The notes beneath the pieces were generated by a model, which searched no databases, had not been told where the DNA came from, and was given only the letters and a program-made list of their open reading frames with translations. From assembly GCA_000212915.1 (NCBI GenBank), contig CM001167.1, positions 297,780 to 361,779 on the forward strand: a stretch of 64,000 nt of DNA, in the 5' to 3' direction. Shown one piece after another: positions 54,800 through 64,000 of the stretch (position 1 is the first letter of the stretch; every line of letters begins with the position of its first letter). The position numbers were made by a program, and so were the translations under genes. The stretch is from Bacteroides coprosuis DSM 18011 (GTDB lineage: Bacteria; Bacteroidota; Bacteroidia; Bacteroidales; Bacteroidaceae).

Positions 54800-56971
54800 A
54801 TGGCAAAAAAAAGTAAAAAGGGAAACAAGAAACGATTAAATAAAAAAGAATTAACCAATCTATTGGTTAATCTTTTTGAAGCTAAGTCTAGAGAGAAGCT
54901 TTCCTTTAAATATATCTGCTCGGAATTAAGACTAACCACTCATCCTTCGAAGATGCTATGCAAAGATATTCTTAGTAATATGATTGGAGATGAGTATGTT
55001 ATTGAATCTGCACGTGGGAAGTTTTCTTTAAATCAAAGAGGTGTAGAAATAGTGGGTATCTTCCAACGCAAAAGCAATGGAAAAAACTCATTCCTTCCTG
55101 AAGATGGTGGAGATCCAATTTTTATTGCAGAAAGAAACTCTGCCCATGCCATGAATAATGATAAAGTACGCATTGCCTTCTACGCAAAACGTAAAAATCA
55201 TGAATCTGAGGGTGAAGTAATTGAAATATTAGAAAGAGCAAATGATACATTTGTAGGGACACTTGAGGTTTCTAAATCTTATGCCTTCCTTGTTACAGAA
55301 AATAGAACTTTAGCTAATGACATTTTTATCCCAGCTGATAAACTTAAAAATGGGCAAACAGGAGATAAAGCTGTAGTTAAAGTTATAGAATGGCCTGATA
55401 AAGCAAAAAACCCAATCGGCGAAGTGTTGGATATCCTTGGAAAAGCAGGAAACAATGACACTGAAATGCACGCAATCTTAGCAGAGTTTGGTTTACCTTA
55501 TTCCTATCCTAAAGAAGTAGAGCTGTTTGCTGACAAAATATCTGCTGAAATTCCTAAAGATGAAATAGAGAAAAGAGAAGACTTCAGAAACATTGCCACC
55601 TTTACTATTGACCCTAAAGATGCTAAAGATTTTGATGATGCTTTATCTATTCGCCAACTTAAAAATGGGAACTGGGAAGTAGGTGTTCATATTGCAGATG
55701 TAACACACTATGTTCAAGAAGGAGATATCATAGACCAAGAAGCAGAAAAAAGAGCTACATCTATTTATTTGGTAGATAGAACTATACCTATGCTACCTGA
55801 GCGCTTATGCAATTTTATATGCTCACTAAGACCTAATGAAGAGAAATTAGCTTTCTCCGTAATTTTTGAGTTGGATGAAGCTGGAGAGGTTAAGCATTCT
55901 CATGTTGCTCATACTGTAATAAAGTCCGACAGAAGATTTACTTATGAAGAAGCTCAAGCAATCATAGAAAGTAAAGAAGGTGAATATGCTACAGAAATAC
56001 TAATGCTCAATCACCTCGCTCAAGAACTTCGTAAACTAAGATTCAGTGATGGAGCCTTAAACTTTGAACGAGTTGAGGTGAAGTTTGAAATTGATGAAAA
56101 AGGAAAACCTATTAGTGTCTATTTTAAAGAATCAAAAGAGGCAAACAAGCTTATTGAGGAGTTTATGCTGTTAGCTAATCGTACAGTAGCAGAAAAGGTT
56201 GGAAAAGTAGGACACAATAAAAAAGCGAAAGTATTGCCATATAGAATTCACGACTTACCTGACCCTGATAAGCTGGATAACCTTTCACAGTTTATAGCAC
56301 GCTTTGGATACAAAATTAGAACATCTGGTTCAAAGAGTACAGTCGCACACTCATTAAATGTCTTATTAGAAGATATTCAAGGCAAAAAAGAAGCTAATCT
56401 AATAGAAACAATTTCAATAAGAGCAATGCAAAAAGCACGCTATTCTACACATAACATAGGACATTATGGATTAGCGTTTGATTATTATACGCATTTTACA
56501 TCTCCTATCCGTCGTTACCCCGATATGATGGTACATCGACTAATCACGAGATATATGGATGGAGGAAGTGATGTTTCAGAAGACAAGTATGAAGACTTAT
56601 GTGACCACTGCTCAAATATGGAACTAATTGCTTCCAATGCCGAAAGAGCTTCTATTAAGTATAAACAAGTAGAGTTTATGGGAGAGAGACTTGGAAATGA
56701 ATACGATGGAGTTATTTCTGGTGTTACGGAATGGGGACTGTATGTGGAACTCAATGAAAACAAATGTGAAGGTATGATTCCTATTCGTGATTTAGGAGAC
56801 GACTACTATGAGTTTGATGAAAAGAATTATTGCTTAATAGGCAGACGTACACACAAAGTATATTCTTTAGGCGATCCTATTCGTATCAAAGTAGCAAGAG
56901 CAAATCTAGAAAAGAAACAACTTGATTTTGCTTTAGTAGAAAAAGACTCATCATCTGACGATAACAAATGA
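54800..56971 (+). CDS. rnr: Ribonuclease R
   Basis: This 723-residue 3'-5' exoribonuclease degrades structured RNA. Order of domains: a basic helix-turn-helix start, two cold-shock OB domains, the RNB catalytic domain with FTIDPKDAKDFDDALS (the cluster of catalytic Asp residues) and HYGLAFDYYTHFTSPIRRYPD, then an S1 domain (YDGVISGVTEWGLYVEL). It is one residue-frame upstream of the PPOX gene, overlapping by 4 bp (ATGA). Confidence 0.96.
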   Translation: MAKKSKKGNKKRLNKKELTNLLVNLFEAKSREKLSFKYICSELRLTTHPSKMLCKDILSNMIGDEYVIESARGKFSLNQRGVEIVGIFQRKSNGKNSFLPEDGGDPIFIAERNSAHAMNNDKVRIAFYAKRKNHESEGEVIEILERANDTFVGTLEVSKSYAFLVTENRTLANDIFIPADKLKNGQTGDKAVVKVIEWPDKAKNPIGEVLDILGKAGNNDTEMHAILAEFGLPYSYPKEVELFADKISAEIPKDEIEKREDFRNIATFTIDPKDAKDFDDALSIRQLKNGNWEVGVHIADVTHYVQEGDIIDQEAEKRATSIYLVDRTIPMLPERLCNFICSLRPNEEKLAFSVIFELDEAGEVKHSHVAHTVIKSDRRFTYEEAQAIIESKEGEYATEILMLNHLAQELRKLRFSDGALNFERVEVKFEIDEKGKPISVYFKESKEANKLIEEFMLLANRTVAEKVGKVGHNKKAKVLPYRIHDLPDPDKLDNLSQFIARFGYKIRTSGSKSTVAHSLNVLLEDIQGKKEANLIETISIRAMQKARYSTHNIGHYGLAFDYYTHFTSPIRRYPDMMVHRLITRYMDGGSDVSEDKYEDLCDHCSNMELIASNAERASIKYKQVEFMGERLGNEYDGVISGVTEWGLYVELNENKCEGMIPIRDLGDDYYEFDEKNYCLIGRRTHKVYSLGDPIRIKVARANLEKKQLDFALVEKDSSSDDNK

Positions 56972-57501
56972 AAACAGTGCAAATAGATAATAAAGAGCAA
57001 GTTGAGAACATCATCTCTTCTTGCTGTATTTGCTATGTAGGCCTGATCGATACGGATAATACTCCATACGTTATCCCTATGAACTTCGGATACAAAGATG
57101 GGGTAGTTTATTTACACTCAGCACCCGATGGACATCTTGTCGATTGTATTTACAAAAACTCAAAAATATGCATAACGTTTAATTTAGGACAAGAGTTAGT
57201 GTTTCAGCATCCCAAAGTAGCTTGTAGCTATCGAATGAGGTCTAAAAGTGTAGTATGCAAAGGAAAGGTAAACTTTATTGAAGATTTACAAGAGAAAGAA
57301 GAAATACTAAATGTTATTATGGCAAAATATGTTCCAGACAAAGCCTTTTCTTACTCTGAGCCAGCTCTAAAAAATGTAAAAGTATGGGAAATACCTCTAG
57401 ATAAAGTCTCTGCAAAAGAATTTGCAGCACCCCATGGAAAGCCTAAAATAATTTATGGCAATTCATCTGTAAACATAGTTTCTGATCATTCAAATAAATG
57501 A
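56968..57501 (+). CDS. Pyridoxamine 5'-phosphate oxidase-like flavoprotein (NimA-type)
   Basis: This 177-residue protein has the split-barrel FMN-binding fold: CYVGLIDTDNTPYVIPMNFGYKDGVVYLHSAPDGH and a C-terminal VWEIPLDKVSAKEFAAPHG. Members include nitroimidazole-resistance NimA-type proteins and others of unknown role. The start overlaps the rnr stop by 4 bp, so it is translated with rnr. The true substrate is unknown; a resistance role is only a family-level possibility. Confidence 0.82.
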   Translation: MKTVQIDNKEQVENIISSCCICYVGLIDTDNTPYVIPMNFGYKDGVVYLHSAPDGHLVDCIYKNSKICITFNLGQELVFQHPKVACSYRMRSKSVVCKGKVNFIEDLQEKEEILNVIMAKYVPDKAFSYSEPALKNVKVWEIPLDKVSAKEFAAPHGKPKIIYGNSSVNIVSDHSNK

Positions 57502-57510
57502 TATTAAAAT

Positions 57511-57546
57511 AAAAACGGCAAAGATAAATAAACCTTTGCCGTTTTT
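57511..57546. terminator. Bidirectional terminator between the PPOX gene and cysK
   Basis: A 13-bp perfect stem (AAAAACGGCAAAG / CTTTGCCGTTTTT) with a 10-nt loop lies between two convergent genes. Confidence 0.9.
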
Positions 57547-57556
57547 TCTATCCTAT

Positions 57557-58504
57557 TTACAATGGATATGTTTCAAAAGCATATAAATCAGTGGATAAAT
57601 AGCGCTCCCCCGTATCTGGCAGTAAGACAACAATCATTTTACCTTTATTCTCGGGACGTTTAGCTAACTGGGTAGCTGCTGCTACAGCTGCTCCAGAAGA
57701 GATACCCACTAAAAGCCCTTCTTTTTTAGAGAGTTCTCTACTTGTACGGATCGCATCATCATTTTCTATTTTCATCACCTCATCTACAACTTTTGCATTA
57801 TATGTTTTAGGTATAAAGTTCGCTCCAATACCTTGTATCTTATGAGGTCCTGGTTTTCCTCCTGATAAAATTGGTGAACTAGCTGGTTCAACTGCTACAA
57901 TTTTCACTTTAGGATTATGTTTTTTTAGAGCCTCTCCAACTCCACTAACCGTGCCACCAGTTCCGACGCCTGCAACAAAAATATCTACTTTTCCATCTGT
58001 ATCATTCCATATTTCCTGACCTGTAGTCTTAATATGTATAGCTGGATTTGCAGGATTTTCAAACTGTTGTAGTATTATAGAACCATTAATTTCTTCTTTT
58101 AAAGCTTCTGCTTTATTTATAGCCCCTTTCATGCCTTCAGCCCCAGGAGTTAATACTAATTCTGCACCCAATGCTTTCAATAGGTTTCTACGTTCAACAC
58201 TCATAGAATCGGGCATAGTCAAAATTAAACGATACCCTTTCACGGAAGAAACAAAAGCTAAACCTACACCCGTATTTCCACTTGTGGGTTCAATGATAGT
58301 TCCTCCTTGCTTTAGAAAACCTTTAGATTCGGCATCCTCAACCATAGCTAGTGCTATACGATCTTTAACACTACCAGCTGGGTTAAAATACTCTAGCTTA
58401 GCAATTAAAGTTGCTTCTAGATTTTTGGTTTCATTATAGCTTGCAAGCTCTAACATTGGAGTTGAGCCTATTAAATCAGTTAATTTTTTTACAATCTTTT
58501 TCAT
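57557..58504 (-). CDS. cysK: Cysteine synthase (O-acetylserine sulfhydrylase)
   Basis: This 315-residue PLP enzyme makes cysteine from O-acetylserine and sulphide. The PLP Lys is in [28 protein letters not shown] is the substrate loop, [14 protein letters not shown] binds phosphate, and the C-terminus has [11 protein letters not shown]. It is divergent from serine acetyltransferase, whose product it uses; the two proteins form the cysteine synthase complex in other bacteria. Confidence 0.96.
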   Translation of the reverse strand: MKKIVKKLTDLIGSTPMLELASYNETKNLEATLIAKLEYFNPAGSVKDRIALAMVEDAESKGFLKQGGTIIEPTSGNTGVGLAFVSSVKGYRLILTMPDSMSVERRNLLKALGAELVLTPGAEGMKGAINKAEALKEEINGSIILQQFENPANPAIHIKTTGQEIWNDTDGKVDIFVAGVGTGGTVSGVGEALKKHNPKVKIVAVEPASSPILSGGKPGPHKIQGIGANFIPKTYNAKVVDEVMKIENDDAIRTSRELSKKEGLLVGISSGAAVAAATQLAKRPENKGKMIVVLLPDTGERYLSTDLYAFETYPL

Positions 58505-58620
58505 ACTTTTCTATTTAATCCTATTTATCAATACGTTATATTTATGTAAATATAACAGAAAGAGCCAAAAGCTTGACTCGGTATAGGGTATTTTATCTTT
58601 TTTTTTAGCGGTATTATACC

Positions 58621-58628
58621 TACCTTTG
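58621..58628 (+). promoter_or_regulatory. -7 box of the serine acetyltransferase gene
   Basis: TACCTTTG fits TAnnTTTG. It covers the upstream in-frame TTG codon at 58626, so translation must begin downstream, at the ATG at 58662. Confidence 0.6.
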
Positions 58629-58661
58629 CGTCGTATATCACTTCATTTTAAGCATATCCGA

Positions 58662-59561
58662 ATGAACCCTTTAGACCACACACATCACTTGACTGACTCT
58701 ATCGACAAGTTATCAAGGAGTGAATCTTATCAAGAACTTTTTCATCAACAGAGAGATGGAGAACTATTGCCTTCTTCTAAAGAATTAGATACCATAGTAG
58801 AGTTAGCTCGTACTATCCTTTTTCCTGGTTATTATGGAAACTCTAGTATCAATAGTAGAACTATTGAATATCACATTGGTGTCAATGTAGAAAAGCTCTA
58901 TGAGCTTTTAACAGAACAAATATTTGCTGGATTATGTTTTGTACGCACCCACGAAGATGATGACTGTCGAGAAATTAAGCGTAATGAGGCAGCGAAACAT
59001 GCCATCCACTTTATAGGTAAACTACCCGAGTTAAGACACACATTAGCAACTGACGTTAAAGCTGCTTACGACGGGGATCCTGCTGCTGTTAGCATTGGAG
59101 AGGTTATATTGTGCTATCCTGCGATTAAAGCTATTTGTAATTACAGAATAGCCCATGAATTACTTTCAATAGGCGTACCTCTTATACCTAGAATGATAAC
59201 CGAGATGGCTCATAGTGAAACAGGCATAGACATACATCCTGGCGCACGCATTGGAAAGTACTTCACGATAGACCATGGCACAGGAGTAGTAATTGGAGCT
59301 ACAACAATTATAGGACATCATGTCAAATTATACCAAGGAGTTACTCTTGGTGCTAAAAGTTTCCCTTTAGATGAAAATGGACAACCCATCAAGGGCATAG
59401 ATCGCCATCCAATTATAGAAGATAACGTAATAATATATTCTAATGCGACAATTCTTGGTCGCATAACCATAGGAGAAGGAGCCGTAATTGGTGGAAACAT
59501 ATGGGTCACTGAAGATGTTCCACAAGGAGAACGTATCGTTCAGAGAAAAGCAAGAAAGTAA
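58662..59561 (+). CDS. cysE: Serine O-acetyltransferase
   Basis: This 299-residue hexapeptide-repeat enzyme converts serine to O-acetylserine with acetyl-CoA, the first step to cysteine. The left-handed helix region begins with GIDIHPGARIGKYFTIDHGTGVVIGATTIIG and contains GVTLGAKSF. The ATG at 58662 (MNPLDHTHH) is used because a promoter -7 box lies over the more upstream start. It is divergent from cysK; shared control of the pair from the 157-bp gap is likely. Confidence 0.93.
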   Translation: MNPLDHTHHLTDSIDKLSRSESYQELFHQQRDGELLPSSKELDTIVELARTILFPGYYGNSSINSRTIEYHIGVNVEKLYELLTEQIFAGLCFVRTHEDDDCREIKRNEAAKHAIHFIGKLPELRHTLATDVKAAYDGDPAAVSIGEVILCYPAIKAICNYRIAHELLSIGVPLIPRMITEMAHSETGIDIHPGARIGKYFTIDHGTGVVIGATTIIGHHVKLYQGVTLGAKSFPLDENGQPIKGIDRHPIIEDNVIIYSNATILGRITIGEGAVIGGNIWVTEDVPQGERIVQRKARK

Positions 59562-59586
59562 GAAAGATTAAATTAATATAGATTTA

Positions 59587-61104
59587 ATGAGTAAACATTT
59601 TCCAATGATTGCTAAAACCTTCCAGGGATTGGAAGAGGTTTTAGCTCAAGAACTAACTGAGTTAGGAGCTAATGATGTAGAGATTGGTCGCCGAATGGTA
59701 TCATTCTCTGGAGACAAAGAGATGATGTACAAAGCAAACTTCTGCTTACGTACAGCAATTCGTATCTTAAAACCAATTAAACAATTTAATGCAAGTAATG
59801 CTGATGAAGTATACGAAGCAGTAAAAGCAATTGATTGGGAAGAATTCTTAGATGTAAATAAAACCTTTGCTGTAGACTCTGTCGTTTTCAGCAATGAATT
59901 TAGACATTCAAAATTTGTTTCATATAAAGTAAAGGATGCCATTGTCGATCACTTTCGTGAAAAAACAGGTAAGCGCCCATCTGTACGTATTCACCGTCCA
60001 GAAATTTCTTTAAATATCCACATTGCAGAAACCAAGTGTACTCTATCTTTAGATTCTTCTGGTGAATCACTTCATAGAAGAGGCTATAGACAAGAAGCTG
60101 TTGAAGCTCCTCTCAATGAAGTTTTAGCTGCAGGGATTATCCTTCAAACAGGTTGGAATGGAGAATGTGACCTAATTGATCCTATGTCGGGCTCTGGTAC
60201 TATTCCTATTGAAGCTGCATTAATTGCTAGAAATATCTATCCAGGTGTATTCAGAAAAGAATTTGCATTTGAAAGATGGAGTGACTTCGATCAAGAAATG
60301 TTTGAGAGAATTTATAATGACGACAGTCAAGAAAAGGAGTTTGGACATAAAATTTATGCTTATGACAATAGTCCTTCAGCTATAGATATTGCTACACACA
60401 ATATCAAAGCTGCTGGAGTTTCAAAAGACATTATTCTTAAACTCCACCCTATCCAACGATTTGAACAACCTGAAGAAAAAGCAATTATTATTACAAACCC
60501 TCCTTATGGAGAACGTATTTCTACTGATGACTTATTGGGATTGTACAATACGATAGGAGAAAGATTGAAACATGCATTTAAGGGTAACACAGCTTGGATT
60601 TTATCTTATCGAGAAGAATGCTTCAACCAAATTGGCTTAAAACCAACGTCTAAAACACCTTTATACAACGGAGCTCTAGAGTGTGAAGTTCGTAAATATG
60701 AAATCTTCGATGGCAAACTAAAAGATTTTAAAGAAGACCAGAACCAAGCAGGATACTCTGATCAATCATTTAAAAAGGAAAGCTTTAGAAGAAGTGATGA
60801 CAGAAAATCACGTGATCGCAAACCTTTTAGAAGTGATAGAAGAGAAAGAGATAATGAAAGAGTTTCTAGTTTTACTCGCAAAGAAAAAGAGTTTAGGCCT
60901 AGAAGAGATGACTCTGACAGAGATGATAACAGATCCAAATTTTCTAAAGGTGGTAAAACTTTCAAGGCTCCAAGAAGAGATAGGGATGACTCACAAGAAG
61001 GTTTTAAAAGAGATCGCATAGGAGACAAGGAAATGTATCGTCAACATTACGAAAGAACAAAAGAAATAAATCGCAATATTGAAGAATCAAACTCTGAGAA
61101 CTAG
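59587..61104 (+). CDS. THUMP-domain 23S rRNA guanine methyltransferase (RlmL type) with charged disordered tail
   Basis: This 505-residue protein has an N-terminal THUMP domain (residues 1-160) and a Rossmann methyltransferase domain with DLIDPMSGSGTIPIEAALIARN and the catalytic IITNPPYGERIS. This combination matches RlmL/YcbY N-terminal half or YpsC, which make N2-methylguanine in 23S rRNA. From about residue 395 a 110-residue tail is almost entirely Arg, Lys, Asp, Glu and Ser (RRSDDRKSRDRKPFRSDRRE). The tail resembles RNA-binding or helicase-type RG/RD-rich extensions and is not part of the core enzyme. Confidence 0.88.
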   Translation: MSKHFPMIAKTFQGLEEVLAQELTELGANDVEIGRRMVSFSGDKEMMYKANFCLRTAIRILKPIKQFNASNADEVYEAVKAIDWEEFLDVNKTFAVDSVVFSNEFRHSKFVSYKVKDAIVDHFREKTGKRPSVRIHRPEISLNIHIAETKCTLSLDSSGESLHRRGYRQEAVEAPLNEVLAAGIILQTGWNGECDLIDPMSGSGTIPIEAALIARNIYPGVFRKEFAFERWSDFDQEMFERIYNDDSQEKEFGHKIYAYDNSPSAIDIATHNIKAAGVSKDIILKLHPIQRFEQPEEKAIIITNPPYGERISTDDLLGLYNTIGERLKHAFKGNTAWILSYREECFNQIGLKPTSKTPLYNGALECEVRKYEIFDGKLKDFKEDQNQAGYSDQSFKKESFRRSDDRKSRDRKPFRSDRRERDNERVSSFTRKEKEFRPRRDDSDRDDNRSKFSKGGKTFKAPRRDRDDSQEGFKRDRIGDKEMYRQHYERTKEINRNIEESNSEN

Positions 61105-61117
61105 CAATAGTTCCAGA
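61091..61117 (+). terminator. Possible weak terminator after the rRNA methyltransferase gene
   Basis: CTCTG / CAGAG plus GAACT / AGTTC form an interrupted hairpin overlapping the stop codon, followed by CCCTTTT. Partial termination is possible. Confidence 0.35.
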
Positions 61118-61136
61118 GCCCTTTTAAACCCAAAGA

Positions 61137-63269
61137 ATGAAACACAAATTTAACCTAATTTTAAGCCTATTGCTATTTAGTATAACACTTATGGCTCAAG
61201 ACACATTAAAACAACCTACACTAGAAAATCTAATGCCTGGTGGTAATAGTTATCTTTTCACTGAAAATATCTACGGATTAAATTGGTGGGGAGATACTTG
61301 CCTCAAGCCAGGAATGAGTGAAATTAAAGCGATTAACCCTTCAACAGGCAAAGAAGAGGTCTTCTTAAAAATTGAGGATGTAAACGCAATTCTTTCATCT
61401 AATAAGATGGCTGAATTAACAAACCTTTATCAGGTAGAATTTCCATGGGATAATGAGGAAAAACTTCTGATTACAAGAGAGGGGAAATATATCTCTCTTG
61501 ATTGGAAAAACAAAACTGTTGAAGTAATTCAAAACATCTCGACTAAGGCAGAAAATATTGACTATCAAATAAAAGCAAATCAAATAGCCTATACCATTGA
61601 AGGAGATTTATGGGTAAACAACAAAAAAATTACTCAGAACCTAGAAGGTGTTGTTGCTGGAGAAACAGTGCATCGTAGTGAATTCGGCATTCGCAAAGGT
61701 ACTTTTTGGAGTCCATCAGGCTCATTACTAGCTTTCTATAAAAAAGATGAAAGTATGGTTACTGAGTATCCTTTAGTTGACATAACAACTCGCATTGCTA
61801 CAGTAGAGAATGTAAGATATCCAATGGCTGGCATGCCTAGCCATAAAGTAGAAATAGGTATTTATGATGTAAAAACAGAGAAAATTACCTATTTAAATAC
61901 AGGAGATCCTACGGATCGCTTCTTTACAAATATAAGTTGGGCACCCGATGAAAAATCAGTGTACTTGATAGAAGTTAATCGAGACCAAAATCATGCACAG
62001 CTTTGCCAGTTTGATATTCAATCAGGAGAGTTAATTCAAGTGTTATATGAAGAATCTCATCCTAAATATGTGGAACCTCAGAATCCAATTGTGTTTTTAC
62101 CTTGGAATAACAAACAGTTTATTTATCAAAGTGAAAAAGATGGGTTCAATCATCTATATCTTTATGATGTGGAAGGAAAGCTAATTCGTCAATTAACTCA
62201 AGGTGAATGGCTAGTTCAATCTATTGTAGGTTTCAATGAAAAACAAAAAGAAATAATTCTTACTACCACAACCTATTCACCGCTACAAAGTAACTTAATA
62301 GCAGTATCTGTAAATAGTGGAAAAAGACGTAGCCTTGATAATAAGGAGGGTGTACACAGACCAAACTTAAGCACTTCAGGAAAGTATCTTATAGATAATT
62401 ATAGCTCGCCAAATACTCCTAGATCTATAGATATTCTGTCATTAAAAAGCAACAAAAGAATAAATCTTCTAAATGCTGAAGATCCATATAAAGACTACCA
62501 ACAACCAGAAATAACTATCGGTACCATAAAAGCTGCTGATGGAAAAACTGATCTGTATTATAGATTAGTAAAATCTAAAGATATTGATACATCCAAGAAA
62601 CATCCTGCCATAATATATGTCTATGGTGGACCTCATGCGCAGATGATCAATGCTGGCTGGAACTACGGCGTAAGAGGATGGGATATTTATATGGCAAACA
62701 AAGGTTATGTTGTATTTACCTTAGACAATAGAGGCAGTGATAATCGCGGAATAGATTTTGAAAATGCAACCTTCAGAGAACTAGGAATAAAAGAAGCTGA
62801 GGACCAAGTTAAAGGAGTAGATTTCTTAAAATCTTTAGGCTATATAGACATGAATAGAATAGGTGTACACGGCTGGAGCTTTGGTGGTCATATGACGACA
62901 GCTTTAATGTTACACTATCCTAACATCTTTAAAGTAGGCGTTGCTGGTGGACCTGTTATCAAATGGGAATACTATGAAATTATGTACGGAGAACGCTATA
63001 TGGATACTCCACAAAGTAATCCTGAGGGGTATAAAAAAACGAATCTCTGTAATTTCGCTAATCAACTAAAAGGTCACTTACTTCTGATACACGATGACCA
63101 TGATTCTACTTGTGTTCCTCAACATACCCTTTCCTTTTTAAAGGCATGTATTGATGCGCGCACATATCCAGATCTATTTATATATCCTGGACATGCTCAC
63201 AATGTTATTGGTAAGGACAGAGTACATTTGTATGAGAAAATAACTCGTTATTTCGAAGATTATCTATAA
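61137..63269 (+). CDS. S9B-type prolyl dipeptidyl peptidase (DPP IV family), exported
   Basis: This 710-residue protein has a signal peptide (MKHKFNLILSLLLFSITLMAQ). An eight-bladed propeller (DPPIV_N, to about residue 460) precedes an alpha/beta-hydrolase domain with the nucleophile in GVHGWSFGGHMTT, the Asp in LLIHDDHDSTCV and the His in PGHAHNV. Such periplasmic enzymes remove Xaa-Pro dipeptides from peptides. It lies 32 bp downstream of the methyltransferase gene and 18 bp upstream of purD, on the same strand. Confidence 0.92.
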   Translation: MKHKFNLILSLLLFSITLMAQDTLKQPTLENLMPGGNSYLFTENIYGLNWWGDTCLKPGMSEIKAINPSTGKEEVFLKIEDVNAILSSNKMAELTNLYQVEFPWDNEEKLLITREGKYISLDWKNKTVEVIQNISTKAENIDYQIKANQIAYTIEGDLWVNNKKITQNLEGVVAGETVHRSEFGIRKGTFWSPSGSLLAFYKKDESMVTEYPLVDITTRIATVENVRYPMAGMPSHKVEIGIYDVKTEKITYLNTGDPTDRFFTNISWAPDEKSVYLIEVNRDQNHAQLCQFDIQSGELIQVLYEESHPKYVEPQNPIVFLPWNNKQFIYQSEKDGFNHLYLYDVEGKLIRQLTQGEWLVQSIVGFNEKQKEIILTTTTYSPLQSNLIAVSVNSGKRRSLDNKEGVHRPNLSTSGKYLIDNYSSPNTPRSIDILSLKSNKRINLLNAEDPYKDYQQPEITIGTIKAADGKTDLYYRLVKSKDIDTSKKHPAIIYVYGGPHAQMINAGWNYGVRGWDIYMANKGYVVFTLDNRGSDNRGIDFENATFRELGIKEAEDQVKGVDFLKSLGYIDMNRIGVHGWSFGGHMTTALMLHYPNIFKVGVAGGPVIKWEYYEIMYGERYMDTPQSNPEGYKKTNLCNFANQLKGHLLLIHDDHDSTCVPQHTLSFLKACIDARTYPDLFIYPGHAHNVIGKDRVHLYEKITRYFEDYL

Positions 63270-63287
63270 CCCAATCTTAAAATTAAA

Positions 63288-64000
63288 ATGAAATTATTAT
63301 TACTTGGCTCTGGAGGTAGAGAACATGCTTTAGCTTGGAAAATAGCTCAAAGTTCACTAATTGAACAACTTTATATTGCGCCAGGAAACACTGGTACAAA
63401 AGAAGTGGGGACAAATGTGAATTTGGATATCAATGACTTCAATGCAATAAAAAACTTTTGCATTAAAGAATCTATTCAGATGATCCTCGTTGGTCCTGAA
63501 GCTCCATTAGTAAATGGTATTTACGATTATTTTGCTAATCATGTAGAGACAAAGCACATTACAGTAATTGGTCCATCACAAGAAGGAGCAAAACTAGAGG
63601 GTAGCAAGGAATTTGCCAAGCAATTCATGTTTAAGTATGGAATTCCTACAGCAAAGTATAAGAGTATAACCCACAACAATTTAGAAGAAGGTTTTGCTTT
63701 TTTAGAATCATTAGAAGCACCCTATGTTTTAAAAGCAGATGGCCTTTGTGCAGGAAAAGGTGTACTTATTTTATCAGACTTAGAAGAAGCAAAAAAAGAA
63801 TTAAAAGAAATGCTTTCGGGAAGATTTGGAGATGCAAGTACAACTGTCGTTATTGAAGAGTTCTTAAGTGGAATAGAATGCTCTGTGTTTGTACTAACTG
63901 ACGGAGAAAATTACAAAATTCTTCCTGTAGCCAAAGATTATAAGAGAATTGGAGAAGGAGATACAGGTCTTAACACTGGTGGCATGGGTAGTATTTCTCC
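63288..64000 (+). CDS. purD: Phosphoribosylamine-glycine ligase, N-terminal part (cut by window end)
   Basis: The reading frame opens at the ATG at 63288 (MKLLLLGSGGREHALAWKIA) and is still open at base 64000. The opening and the block ILVGPEAPLVNG followed by FAKQFMFKYGIPTA and LKADGLCAGKGV are characteristic of PurD, an ATP-grasp enzyme that makes glycinamide ribonucleotide in purine synthesis. The last bases read NTGGMGSIS, the conserved GGMG motif. About 237 codons of the usual 420 or so are present. Confidence 0.93.
   Translation, partial: MKLLLLGSGGREHALAWKIAQSSLIEQLYIAPGNTGTKEVGTNVNLDINDFNAIKNFCIKESIQMILVGPEAPLVNGIYDYFANHVETKHITVIGPSQEGAKLEGSKEFAKQFMFKYGIPTAKYKSITHNNLEEGFAFLESLEAPYVLKADGLCAGKGVLILSDLEEAKKELKEMLSGRFGDASTTVVIEEFLSGIECSVFVLTDGENYKILPVAKDYKRIGEGDTGLNTGGMGSIS

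Noticed and set aside
60762-61028. Leu/Ser-rich reverse-strand frame opposite the methyltransferase tail
   Set aside because: It is a shadow of the Arg/Asp/Ser-rich tail codons, with no start signal or family features.

Overview
The window is an AT-rich chromosomal segment from a member of the Bacteroidales (Bacteroides/Parabacteroides/Dysgonomonas-like; genus not decidable here). The evidence is the gene order rimP-nusA-infB-cvpA-sufBCDS, Bacteroidetes families (DUF3109, DUF4254, viroplasmin-type RNase H, S9 dipeptidyl peptidase IV, an NlpE-like lipoprotein), a glycan-degrading cluster rich in GH20/GH92/GH130, and repeated TAnnTTTG-type -7 promoter boxes. No rRNA, tRNA, CRISPR array or prophage was seen.

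Layout. 1-2.8 kb: end of gyrB, a DUF3109 protein and gpmI. 2.9-11.4 kb: Fe-S assembly, with a complete sufB-sufC-sufD-sufS run plus a second, diverged sufC-sufD pair, separated by an NlpE-like lipoprotein and rnhB. 11.4-16.9 kb: cvpA, infB, nusA, rimP, head of the same leftward operon, with a good promoter upstream of rimP. 17-24.8 kb: leftward genes for a YfcC-type carrier, a lactonase-like lipoprotein, a GH2 beta-mannosidase and a GH20 hexosaminidase. 25 kb: a short self-contained transcription unit coding a 47-residue peptide, then insertion-sequence copy 1. 27.2-36.6 kb: a five-gene leftward operon (MFS transporter, GH130 phosphorylase, GH92 alpha-mannosidase, GH20 hexosaminidase, transglutaminase-like lipoprotein). 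37-47.6 kb: housekeeping and envelope genes (YgjP-like metallopeptidase, argB, speA, aroK, RNase H, MsbA-like exporter, a sugar/LPS kinase-GT9-DUF4254 operon, rpsO). 47.7-49.5 kb: typA. 49.8-51.5 kb: insertion-sequence copy 2. 51.6-54.5 kb: PAP2, SDR and CDF genes in one coupled operon. 54.8-64 kb: rnr, a PPOX-family protein, divergent cysK and cysE, an RlmL-type methyltransferase, an S9 peptidase, and the start of purD.

How the genes work together. The two glycoside-hydrolase operons together carry the exo-enzymes expected to trim N-glycans (alpha-mannosidase, beta-hexosaminidase, beta-mannosidase), a likely cytosolic mannosyl-phosphorylase and an adjacent sugar-type MFS importer. No SusC/SusD pair is present in the window. 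The transglutaminase-like lipoprotein has an unexplained role in this operon.

Most notable result. The two IS copies (1758 bp each, transposases identical, same orientation, 24,346 bp apart) each sit in the middle of a transcription-terminator hairpin. In both cases the 8-bp target duplication is the hairpin loop (exactly, or loop plus one base each side), and the two targets share the same arm sequence at identical distances from the insertion (AAAAGSCTATCT, 1 nt, 8-nt duplication, 1 nt, AGAYAGSCTTTT). The element also carries its own inward-facing terminator in front of the transposase. This looks like a transposon that targets rho-independent terminators and replaces the terminator it splits.
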